Origin: Scatophagus argus
Lineage: Eukaryota; Chordata; Actinopteri; Scatophagidae
Length of the DNA: 64,000 nt
Direction: 5' to 3'
Assembly: GCF_020382885.2 (NCBI RefSeq)
Contig: NC_058506.1
Coordinates: 6,758,001-6,822,000, forward strand
Below are positions 39,901 to 51,500 of this stretch, in pieces. Within the stretch, counting starts at the first letter, position 1. Each line of letters begins with the position of its first letter. The position numbers and the translations under genes were made by a program. The notes beneath the pieces are model-generated. The model ran no database searches and was not told where the DNA came from. It worked only from the letters and a program-made list of their open reading frames with translations.

Positions 39901-41001
39901 AGTGTCTTTATTTAAAATCAGATGTTAACTGTGCCAGTTTGCTAAAGATGATGCAGTAAATAACATTTTTTTTTTTTTTTTACCTGATCATACCCTGAGG
40001 ATCACTTGGAAACAGAATGAATATTTACACAAGAAAACAAAATCATCAGCCCTGAGGGAAAAGTCCTCTTTAGTTTCTAGATGACATGTTGGTTGGGTAA
40101 AAGTAAATGAATGAGGCAAAGTTACACGCTACAAATGTCCAAAACTGTTTTCTGCTTTTCAAAAATGCAATATTTTGTGTTAAGCTGATGCAAAATTTTT
40201 AAAAAGAATGACAGACTTTATATTGTGTTGTCATGTATATTGTTCCTAGGCCTATTATGAATGTAAGAGAAGTTGAAATATATTACATGATTATACACCA
40301 GCTAATGGTGCCATTGGGATTAACTACCACCCAGGCTTTATACTAGTGTGTAAAATAAACAGGTGGGATTAGAATTTAATTTATCAAATTTTCTTCCAGT
40401 TTGTTGCAATTGTTGTGACCTTTTCACAGCACCCTCAATGTAACTAATCAAGACTAGGACAGCTGCCTGTTGACTTGACTTCATCCAAGTGCTTTGGTGG
40501 TGTAGGAATGCAGAGAATTTCTTTTATATTACAATTTTTGTCTTGACTGGACGTTCAGAAAACGCCTCAGTGTTATCTAGAGTATTTACGACAGACTTAC
40601 ATAAGAGGACGAGGTGGTCATCATGCACACTTGCGTCGTCAGGGCGGATAGTGAGGTCAATACTCCCAGTGTCCACGTTTCTCTGGTTGGTCTCCGAGTT
40701 GTATGAGGAGGCAGAGCGGCAGTGATCCCGCAGCCACACGTAGTTAAAATGCATCGACGTCCCTCCATAGCTGAGCACTGGTGGTTTCATATGCCGAAGT
40801 CAACAGTGGTATCTTGCCTCAAATACGTATGAACTGGCTGAAGATGTCAATGAACTTACCAAGATGGTCTTGAAGTAAGTGAAAAGTGGCTGACTGTGCT
40901 GCATACGAACGGCTCTGTATCCTGTGTCTACACGGCGGACCCGACAGCATCTGAGCCTGTGTCAACGCAGGTCGCAATTTCTTTATCAGTGAGGCCAACA
41001 T
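36954..41001 (-). CDS. tmlhe: Trimethyllysine dioxygenase, mitochondrial
   Basis: Fe(II)/2-oxoglutarate enzyme that hydroxylates N6-trimethyllysine, the first step of carnitine synthesis, in mitochondria. Minus-strand exons in transcript order: 41001-40860, 40777-40601, 38785-38506, 38360-38241, 38029-37793, 37381-37243, 37085-36954; 1227 nt, 408 residues (human 421). Residues 1 to about 35 are rich in Arg, Lys, Ser and Ala with no acid residue (MLASLIKKLRPALTQAQ), fitting a mitochondrial presequence. The N-terminal BBOX-like domain starts near FNYVWLRDH; the catalytic fold carries iron ligands His229 and Asp231 (HTD) and His376 (VMHGRE), with Arg385 (GLRQL) as likely 2-oxoglutarate contact. 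Exon 2 uses the acceptor ACCAG|TGCTCAG; reading further upstream meets a TGA. The 38786-40600 intron holds nothing recognised beyond a T run near 39967. Two positions that are zinc-ligand-like in human are Ser72 and Gln111 here. Confidence 0.95.
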
Positions 41002-41591
41002 GACGAACGTACACCAACTTTCTGATCAGTGAAACAGAAAAAAATAAATAAAATAAGCGACAATCCAGATATTTAATGAGAACACCGCACTGACACAGAG
41101 GTGTACGCAAACTTGAATAAAAGTTTACTAACGTGCTTTCATAAAATGCGTCAATGCGAGATGAATGAATAAGCGCTACATGGTGTTAACTGTGATTAAG
41201 GTTTAAACGTTAACAACAGCAATACGGTAATCATTGCCATCCAATGATCCAAACACGTCTTCCAGCTCCTCCTTCTTTGAGTTTAGCGGTCGGTTGGCCA
41301 ACCAGTTTATAAATGGCTTACAAACGGAGCTGCTGCTTTGGCTTCTTCGGCTTCTAAATGCGAAACGTAAACGGGGCCGCCATATTGGAAAGGTTCACAA
41401 TAAAGTGCGGAGGACAAAAAAAGGCAACTGAGGTACTCACTGCCAAACGTTTGTACTAACGTTGAGAAATGACTGAATTACTTAGGTGTAGTGGAAAAAA
41501 ATCACTGACACAAGGACTCGCAAAAACACACGTTCGTCAAGCATAAATTTGTTAATAGTTGCGCAACGTCTCTAACTCGCCATGTAATATA

Positions 41592-41838
41592 CCGTAATTT
41601 CCAGACTATTGAGCGCACGTAAATATAAGCCGCAACCAATAAATTTAAAAAGAAAAAAAAACTTGTATTTATACATATATATAGGCCGCAATTGTCTATA
41701 AGCCAGTCAGTCTCTATTTCGTTGTCGCTCTCAATGTCACTTTCGTGGAGGCAAAATCCATAAATTAGTCGCATCATTGTTTAAGCCGCAGGTTCAAAGG
41801 GTGTGAAAAAATAGCGTCTTATAGTCTGGAAATTACGG
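41592..41838. mobile_element. MITE with TA flanks, 247 bp
   Basis: Near-palindromic ends: CCGTAATTTCCAGACTAT at the left and ATAGTCTGGAAATTACGG at the right are perfect inverse complements, flanked by TA on both sides (41590-41591 and 41839-41840), as expected for TA-target DNA transposons. Inner motifs ATAAGCCGCA and TTTAAGCCGCAGG recur, and the family is common in fish genomes from memory. It has no transposase. It sits about 600 bp upstream of the tmlhe start, in the divergent spacer. Confidence 0.85.
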
Positions 41839-41894
41839 TAATTTAATATAGGCATGTTTACATTTTAGAAATTGATTTCTGGCTATTTTTTTCC

Positions 41895-41922
41895 ATTATT
41901 ATTATTATTATTATTATTATTT
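41895..41922. repeat. (ATT)9 microsatellite
   Basis: Nine ATT units just downstream of the TIR element in the tmlhe-mpp1 spacer; AT-rich sequence continues to about 42075. Confidence 0.8.
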
Positions 41923-42079
41923 GTAGTATAGTGCACTTTTTACTATCCACTATTTTAATTACTGTTTTATTTAATTGATTATTGTACTACTAATTACACC
42001 GGACATAACGTTTACTGTTATTAGTTGAGTATTATTTTAATAATTATTATATTAATACTATAATAATATAAAACCATGA

Positions 42080-44180
42080 CAATGTTGCAGTCCTTCACCT
42101 CTCTGTTGGACTCGTTCTTCACTGCCTCAGAACATTTATTAATTTGCAGGGAGACTTTAACCTACTGCACCTCCGCTCCTTCCTGGCTGACTTCATACAC
42201 TGAGAGGCTGAACTGCTGCTGTATTTTCTCCCTCACATGGTGATGTGAAGTTGAAGTTTCCCAGTGGTGGAGAAATATATGACCTAACCTCATAGCTCAT
42301 GTAGCCTATATGTGATGCTCATGGTGGGTTAGGCTCACAGAATTCAATCAAAACATACAGGCTTTCTCTCAATGGCTGATTGTTTTCAGACATTTCGCTT
42401 GCAGCACTTTTAAAGAAAACACATTATCTTTGATTCTATTGACACAACTGTGGATATTCATGAAATGGGTCCCTCTTATTTAGCTGTTTGGTTTTCCCTT
42501 GTTGTGCACTGTCCCTGCAGAAAATCAATGATCAATGATGTTTATTCATTTTGTTTGCTGAATTGCGTTCCACTCAGCAAATTTTGTGATGAAATTGTGT
42601 TTCAAAATGTGTCAAAAATGTATCCTGTGAAAATGCCCATAACTGCACTCATTAAACATATGGTATGAAACAAAATATAAGGTCTTTGTAAAACAGCACC
42701 TGAAGATGAATATTTTAAGACATAAGGTTGTGTCTGTGTTTTCTGATGCAGGCAGAATGAGGTACTTCCCTCATCTATCTCAGCTAAAAAAAAATAAATA
42801 AAATATTGCAGGAAACCTTAAACTGACAGAGGGCAGCCAGTGGGGAGGAGAGGAGGAGAAGTTACAGATAGATCTGAGAAAACAGAGTCACTAGTGGGTA
42901 AATCAGTTAAAACTGTCACAGAAATGCTAGTTGCTGCTCTCTTGTCAGCATGAAAGTACTTCCTACAGTGGGATCGTAATGACATGTAAGTCAGTTAGCT
43001 ATAGCCACAGGTTCTGCTTGCGTTTCCACTGTTTATGGTTATTCCCAGGACTAGTAGGCGGATTCATGTTAATGGTGGACGGCTGATACAGACCTGTATA
43101 CTGGCTCCCTCTGGAGCCTCTTCTGGAAACTGGCTGCTCAAACACTCTTTCCCTCACTGAATATCCCTTAGTTTTCCCTGCAGTTACCAGCATGCACAGC
43201 TTCACAAATGTGAGCAGTAGTACTGTTTTTTTTTGTATGATGAAGATGCATCATACGCATTGGTATACACACATGGGCACATACTAATCCCAACCTGTCA
43301 TTAACTACACTGTTCTAGTTTATTAATCCTATGAAACACCACCCAGCATGTTGCAGCACAGTTATCTGACTCGAGGGTGTGTGTGCGAATTTAACGCCAT
43401 GATGTGATCAAAGTGCTTTCCAGTTTATGTTTGTTGTCACCCTGCATTTAATTAACACGGGAAAGGGCGATCTGCAGCATGCCGATCTATTATGGACATC
43501 TTGACAAGTGATCTGCTGGGAGGACGTCAGGAGGACTCCGTTATTTTGCTACTCTGTAGCCTGTTAGCCCAGCCCTGCTGCGAACGCTGCGGTAATGCTG
43601 CGTTCAAGGCTCTCGGGAAAGTATATAGTTTTCTTAAAGTGAGAAATATGAAAGTGGATTGTTGGGCATATAGAAGATGGTAGTATGGTCACACTCTTAA
43701 GAACATGAGATAAGTGAGAAATTTAGTTAGGTGGAGCAGATTGTGAAATCACAGGGAAATAAGAGAACGCAAAATAAGAGAGCAATAAAAAATGTAGAAC
43801 AGAGCAAGGTAAACAAACAGCAACAGTGTATTTGTTTCCACCGTTTCTTAGACTACGGTTAACGAACTTAAAGGGACGTTATGTTACACGTCAACATATA
43901 TGTAGTCCTAACTATACGAAACAAAAAAAAGAGAGAAATCTCTGGCACACGGTCTATTGTGCTTTAATCACTGTGTCCAAACAATTGATTGCCTGGCAAC
44001 ATAAACAACTTGAGTAGTGGGATTTGCGAGCTTTTGGGGGTACTTAAAGGCACCATGAGCCTGCCCCTCAGAGCGGCAGTCAGTTACATGTTTACTTGCT
44101 TTGTCAGCGGTGTCCCCTCAGCAGATATCTCATGTACCTCACCTGCTGCTGATCAAAACCTTGAACTTTTGTCTCCGGGA
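42080..44180. other. Divergent spacer between tmlhe and mpp1
   Basis: No exon was found. The right end should contain the mpp1 promoter and 5'UTR. An upstream ATG in good context (CACCATGAG, 44055-44057) opens a frame of about 81 codons that ends at 44300, 10 nt before the mpp1 start. Whether it is transcribed is unknown. Confidence 0.4.
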
Positions 44181-44185
44181 GAGAC

Positions 44186-44216
44186 TTATCACACCGTCAG
44201 GGCTCCTTATCAGCTG
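44186..44216 (+). promoter_or_regulatory. Paired GATA motifs and an E-box upstream of mpp1
   Basis: TTATCA at 44186-44191 and TTATCA at 44207-44212 are two GATA motifs on the opposite strand, 21 bp apart; the second overlaps CAGCTG (44211-44216), an E-box. They lie about 95-125 bp before the mpp1 ATG. Since mammalian MPP1 is erythroid p55, GATA1/TAL1 control is plausible, but the exact GATA-E-box spacing differs from the classical composite site and the TSS is unknown. Confidence 0.4.
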
Positions 44217-44309
44217 TTTCGCTGCTCGCAACATTTTGTGGCCTGCCTCTTTCGGACCTTGAGCGGGGGCACACAGGTTCATTTTTTTTTCTCAAGCTAA
44301 CAGGGAAAG

Positions 44310-47300
44310 ATGACGTTAAAGTCCAATAAAAACGAACCTGCAGTCACATTGGAGTCTGTGAACAGCGTCCGGACAGCGCTCTCCGATCTGTACCTGGAGC
44401 AGCTCCTTCAAAACAAACCAAAGTCTGACAAGGTAGGTTGTCGTTTATACCTTTTTGTGCACCCTAGATTAGGTGTTCATGTTTGCTTCCGGGAAGCAGA
44501 GATGGGGCACATGACCGTTGTTTGTTCCTCGACAAGATGCCTAAAAATAGACCCTGATGTGTTTCCATAGTCGAACTTTGCAGCAATTGAATATGTTGCT
44601 CTCTTAAACAAAGAACTAGACATGTAGGTCTTTCTTCTTAAACGAGCAGGTCTGTCATTGCTCTGTATATGCTCAGTCAGCCTTAGCCGAGAACCAGTAG
44701 ACACTGCATTGACAGTTTCACTTCTGCGTTTACCTCAAAATTACGCATGGAATCATCTGACAAACGGGGGGAAAGGCTGTTTCACACGTCACGCTGTCTG
44801 TATGTCTAGCTGTGATCATGAGGCATCAGGCACAGAGGTACAGAGCCATACCACTGCTGTTGTATTAGTCCAGTGATAGTCAAGTTAACATGTTTAACTG
44901 TGACAGCTGAGTCATAACATCAGCCGCATTAGTTTCTGGGGCATTACTATTACGCAACACAAAAGGAGACAGATAGATGGGAAATACAGTGAATGTTAGT
45001 CCAGTGTTTAACAGTGCTGTGTAATGTTGCTTCCAGCCAGTCCAGGCCTGCTGCTGGACCACTGTCAGCAGACCAGCTTAGAACGGTCACGTTGTTTAGA
45101 TGTAAGCTACACCCTAATGCCAGATTCTGTGTGTGAAACCACTGACTTTGCCTTTAAGCTTGGCAGCACCACAAAGTAGTTCAAACCCTTGCAACTTATA
45201 GGCTTGAAGACCCCCCAGGCCTCAGTTTGGCAACCGGGAACACCAAGGGAACTCTTTGTGCTAAACTTCTTCTCTGAAACTGAAAAGTCAGCACTGAGCT
45301 ACTGAGGGAAGCAGTGACAAGAGGAAGCTCCTTTCCTGACATCAGCAGTTTGCTGTTCAATAGCCTTGAGCTACAGTCTTGTCAGTGTGTTCTTCTGCTT
45401 AGCTCTGATTTGTGAAATCAGTGTCTTTAAGTGAGGTCACATGGTCCATTAGTTCACAGTGCAGAGGCTGTTTGATACGTTGGTCATATTGTGAGTGTGT
45501 TTTTATATGTCATTTGCCTTATTTAGTGCATCATATGGGCTGTAGATCTTGAGTGTGGTAATGAGTAGAGTCAGAGGGCTTGTTTTATTCCAGCTCAGTC
45601 TTACGCTGAGTTATGCTTCTCTGGAGACTACCCCAAATACTTAAGACTTATTGTGAGTTCGCCCTACACAGACAGTCATTCATGCATTTTAAGCTCATGG
45701 TCTACTACTCAGCTTGTTATGTCAGCCAGACTTAAAATTAAAGTCCGAACATTACGACCCAGACAGATTTACGCAAGTCAGATGAGACAAAACACGATAT
45801 GGAGAACTGAACATCTTGCGTCATTGGTTTTCAACAGGCCTTCAAGCTATCTCTGTATAATCTATCCAAATTCTTCCGGTTTAAGGTTGTGGTAAGATTG
45901 TGTGTTTGTTCGTGTTGTGTCCCATTACCCACGCTGTTTGTTTCAGAGTCTCATCTAGGTCAAATATTGATCTCCCACTGTTCCTTCAAGAGATCAATAC
46001 TTGTTTGCTTGTTGGCAGGAAAGCCGCTCTAAATTCTACAGGGGGGGGGGGGGATTAATAATTAATATCTCTTGATTGGAGCCAGATCATCTCCAGAGAA
46101 AGAGACAGATTGTATTATGATGTAATCAGTAGATCATTGCCCTGTGTATGGAAGCAGGTATAGATGTGTACAGTATTGTCTTCCAGACATGTGCCTATCA
46201 CACTATGTTTGATCTATTTCAGATACAGCCCAACCTCTTGTTTAGATGAGATGAGAAAATGTCCAGAACAGGAAGCGCTCTGCTCTTTCCTGAATGCCTT
46301 CCACTCGGCTCTTTGTTTATCCTGTTGCTTCTCCACACCCACAGCTGGCATTGAAGTTTGTGAAAGGGCTTCCTGACCCCAGATATGGTTACATGTGTTG
46401 ACTGTTAACACTGATTGGAATGCATTGTGATGCCTCCAATGAATACCTTCGTCATGTGTTTATCTCTCAACACTCATAGTCTGAGAGATAGGAGCTGATG
46501 AGGAGACACATTTAATTAAAAGTGCCTTTTAGTGCAAAGCTAATCAAATATTTTAACATTTAGTGGCAAGACATGCTTCCTCTATTACCCATCACAGATT
46601 CTCACAGTAAAAATGCTTGGCCTTTACGCTGAAGCTTTCCCACTCAGTCTGGAGGGTCAGCACTGTGTTGAGAGGACATTAAGTCCCCTGCTCTGTGACT
46701 CAAGGAAAACTACGCAATATTTGTGAATATAGGTTTTGTAGTTAATGTGCCCAGTTTCTCTAAAATGGGAAAAACAACAAATGTTATGGTATTATCCCCC
46801 AGGTGGTGATTTAACACGCGTTCATCAAGTTCATTTACGGTCATAAAGTCACAAACATGCAGTTTCACAAAATTAATTTCCTGTTGTGTTAAGAAGCATC
46901 TCTAGGAACAGAAATAAAAAGTGAGGGAGTTTTGGATTTCAGAGATAGAAATCAGTGTGTGTTTCAGAATAAATGTGTGTGTGGTGGTTTGTATCTGTGC
47001 TAAAACTGTTCAGATTCCTTTCCTCGGAGGATGCAATTTCATCTGTTCACCGTCCCACCACTCACTCGTGGTGCACTGCAGTCCTGATCTATAACAGCAC
47101 AAGGCTGGTAAATAACTATCATGTTGCACAGAAAAAGAGAAGATTGACTTTAGTGCATCTCCTGACTCACAGTCTCTGTGTAAGTACAAAAATAGGAATT
47201 ATATGAATGGATAGGAATGTAGAAATGATATTCTTATTTACTTATCTACAAGATTGTTAAGTTTTCCAGAGGAGGCACGAGCTGAAATAGTGTGAACGCA

Positions 47301-48536
47301 GACATACACATGTTAATGGAAGGTAGTCTTATCAAGAAAACATATTTTTGATTAAAAGGACATAAATGAAACTTAAAAGAGTTTAGATTCCTGCCTGTGT
47401 TACACAACAAACTGGTGTCCTGCACAGTGTTCTAGGGCTGAGGTTATAGACGAGGAGGAGGAAGAGGAGGGCAGTAATCATATTTATTGGTTTATTGTAG
47501 TGCTGATGCTGGAAGATAGATAATATATTTTTTTGCTGAAGCAGTGCTGATGTGTCATTTCCATGTAGAAAGATTGTGCTGATTCAGGTGATTGTGTTTC
47601 TGATGTCAGCTTAGTGACCAGTTCATATACTTTGAGTTCTGTCCACAGAATGCCAATTTACTCCCAAAAGAATTATTATAGTGTTGTTTATCTTGTACCT
47701 AATACATCTAATGTCATTCCCCAAGGATAGCATTGTCTTTATAGCACATAGCACAGCATAGAAAAACCCATGGCAATCTGGACCATCTGAGTCCATCTTT
47801 GTTGACACCATAGCAGTAGCATGGACATTTGTGAATGTCCCCGGTACTGGGCTAATCAAGGCCTATCGTATCCTATTTTCTGGGGATAGGAATCTCCTGC
47901 TTTTGGACTCTCTCTTTGGCTTCATCTGAGTTTAAAAGCACAGTATGAATCCACAAAGCCAGCCTTTGGTCTCTACTTTGATGTCTATAGCAAACATGGT
48001 TCACTCAAACACCAGAATTTGTCAGGTTGTCTCAGAGGACTCCTCCTCTTTTCATTAATGCCGTTCTTTGATGTGATCACCTGATGAGACTGGTGGTATC
48101 CATGACCACAGGAACCTGGTGGACCAGATCACTGGACGTGGTTAATCAGGCGTTATAAGACTGGGTTAATTTTCAACCTTGAACATATGTTGAAACTGCA
48201 AATGAAACATAGCTGTTGGCCCACATTAGCAAAAAGCTTTCAGTGCAGTTATTGGAAATACCAGTGTGATAATGATCTCTGTAAATGCTGGAACAATGAG
48301 TGCACAAAAGAGGGTTTAAACTTCATGTTAAGAAAAGCTGATTTCATTATGTGTGAGATAAAATAAAAAGTTCTTTTTTTTTTTTTTTTTTTTGGAACAG
48401 GCAGCTATGCAAACCTATGAGAGTAAGGGGGCAGAGGTTTACACCAATGGCAGCGCTGGACACATGACCAGGGCTGAACTGACCAGGATGAAGGAAGTAG
48501 CATTTGAAAAGAATCCCTCAGAGCCAATGGTACAGC

Positions 48537-48578
<42 letters not shown>

Positions 48579-51500
48579 TAAATAAAGTGTGTTTAGGATT
48601 GTGGTGTTAATTCCTCCTTATTGACTCTGTGGTCTTTGACTCTGTGGTCTTTGTCTGTAGGGCGTCACTCTGAAACTGAACGATAAGCAAAAGTGCACTG
48701 TGGCCAGAATATTGCATGGTGGCATGATTCACAGACAAGGTAATTAATCACACATTGATATTGATTTCTTTTGAGTGTGTGTGTGTGTCTGAAAGAAAAG
48801 TTTACTTCCCGAAAAGCACAATTGTTTGCCCCAGTCAGAGCAGATCAGCCTTAGCAGCAGCAGCTGTGTGAACTGGAGGAGCTCTGCTTCATGTCCTGAT
48901 CAGTGCCTCTCAGATAAGAACATCAAAGTGTCTCACGTGCAGTGTTGAGGAAGCTACCTTGAAAGCATAGCTTGTAAGTTACCAATTACGTCACACTTGA
49001 CGAAGCTGTACTACAGGAAAGCCATCAGGACTTCTGAGAAGAGATCTACTCTGGATAACTAAAGCTGCCTGGAGAAAGTAGGGTACAGTTACAGTGGAGA
49101 AGCACTGGTAAAATAAAAATGTTAAAAATATTCTGTAGTTTGAGTAATTGACCACACAAAAAGGGAAGTGGAACTACCAAACAGTACTGCACAAAGTAGT
49201 TTAGCAGCCACTTTAGTTATGTAGTTCACTGTATATCACTCACAGCTGAACAACAAATTTATGAATCTCATGCACACACTGCATAATGATAATTAAACTA
49301 TACAAGTTAAAATATTGTAAACGTATGACATATTTTAGTTTACACCACGTGCTACCTCTCGATATTATAATTTTCAGAAAGAAGTTTTTTTTTCAATCTA
49401 ATTTTACTGCAGTGGCCATTTTGATAAATCCCTCTCTCTTGTTTTTAAGACTTATCTCTCTAGAAAACAAAAAAAGTTGCTGCTAGCACATATTAGGACC
49501 ATAATACAGAAAGTGAGCTCTAACACAGAAGAGTACATCTGGAGTTACAACACTCCTCCTGGTGTCTTCTTCCCTCCAGGGTCCTTACATGAAGGCGATG
49601 AAATAACAGAAATCAATGGAAAAAGTGTGTCAAACCAGACTGTAGATCAGCTACAAAAGATACTGGTAAGGTGATACATTCAAACTTAGACTACAGCTTG
49701 TCTATGATAATGTTTATGTAATTGTTGCACTTATACAGCTAAACATGTGTCAAACCGTGTCGTCTTTACTTACAGAGGGAAAGCAATGGAGTAGTCACAA
49801 TGAAGATCATCCCCAACCTGCAGAGTCGATCTCAGCCCTGTGAGGTAACAACATGAGCACTTAGCTTTGGTCCTTTGGTGTCTCGTACTTTTTGTTCTGA
49901 GTGCATGTTGTGTTTCATATAAATTCCTTTGAATGTGCATGAGTAAAGAAAATTTGCTTTTCTGTTTGGATCCAAAAGTAAGTGGTATAATCTACAAAGA
50001 CAAGTTGGATGATTGCATTGCTGTCAGTTTTTGCCCTCTGCAACTTAAAAGGATTTTGTTCTTTATTAGGTGAATCTTCTGTTAGTCAGTGAGCAACCCA
50101 GGTGACTATAAAATTAGTTCACATCTTGAGAACATCCCGGTAGTTTTTGCTAGTTTGACCTGAAACACTTTGGTAGCGTGTTTCATTCTGCCATCTACTG
50201 GCCATGACTCATCACATGTTGTCCGGCAGCCATTCGTGTGCCTCCTGTGGCATAGAAATGGCTGCTGGCTTGTCTGCTGCTTTTGATTTAACATCATGTA
50301 TGAATTTTAAATAGCTTTAATTCAATGATCACAAAGAAAAAGAAAAGATACCTTGTTGCTTAATACTGTTTATCACTGCATTAAGTTCTGGCTTTGCTGT
50401 GGTCAGTGATGGCAGTCTATTTTAAAGCTTGTAGTCCATTAATATGTAGGCTTAGTTAATATGCTTTTCATACTTAAATCCTCAAAGAACATCATTTTGG
50501 TCACCCAGACGTCTCCAGTCCAGGCTATCCACTTGTAGTACACTATGGGTGTATTAATTTTGTCTGACTACAACTACCACTGGAGTAGCTTGGGGAAACC
50601 AAAAATGTTCATCAACTCTACTAACAATAGAGATATTTTACTTTGTGGGGAATTTCTGTGAGTTCCTGCTGTGATCTTTGACAAGATTTGTAGATAAACC
50701 GAGCTCTCAAAAATGAAATAACAAATACTAGGAAGAGTTAGTATTAAATTGGATTGAAAGTTAGATATTAATAGGACACTAAATTTAAATTTGTGGTGCC
50801 TGGCAGTTTTTCCAGACATCTGATCTGTAGCTCAACACAGCACAACCAACACTCCTGTTTTCTGCAGGAAGTGAATTTTTAATTGACTAAATTAGACGTC
50901 ATGCCAGGACCTTGGAGAAAATTGATCTCAAAATTAATTTTCACAATTGAGCTGTCCAAGATCATATCATGAACTTGTAAAGTATGTTTCAGGATGAATT
51001 TCCCAATTAACATTTGCAGAATCTAAATAAATAAGTTAGAAAGGCTCACTGTGAGTATTTATTGTTGAACAGAGATAAACTGGAGAAAATGTCTTCACAG
51101 AGGTCAGAAAAACTGTAAAAGTTATTCATTGTCATTTGGGTATCAAATTGTCATTTGTGTCTTTCCTCCAAAAAGCGAATACACTGTATGTTCTTTCAAT
51201 GTACAGATGTACATGAGGGCCCAGTTTGATTATGATCCTGCTAAGGATGACCTCATCCCATGTAAAGAGGCTGGCCTGAAGTTTCAAACCGCTGACATTA
51301 TTCAGATCATCAACAAGCAGGATCCAAACTGGTGGCAAGGCAGAGTGGAGAGCAGTGCTGCTGACTTCGCTGGACTGATACCCTCCCCGGAGCTCCAGGA
51401 ATGGTACACAGCTCTGTCACACTATCCCATGACTCTTCCTGCAGCATGAAGTCACACATGCCAAAGACTGACATGATGTGTCACATCAGCTTACACCACA

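Noticed and set aside
40524..40790. ATG at 40790 as an alternative tmlhe start (MKPPVLSYGG)
   Set aside because: The exon 40860-41001 supplies a presequence, joins at 40777 in phase and aligns without gaps to the human protein around DHL-VLSYGG. The ATG lies in the intron just before the acceptor.
41502..41777. 91-codon minus-strand frame
   Set aside because: It lies mostly inside the TIR element at 41592-41838 and has repeat-like composition.
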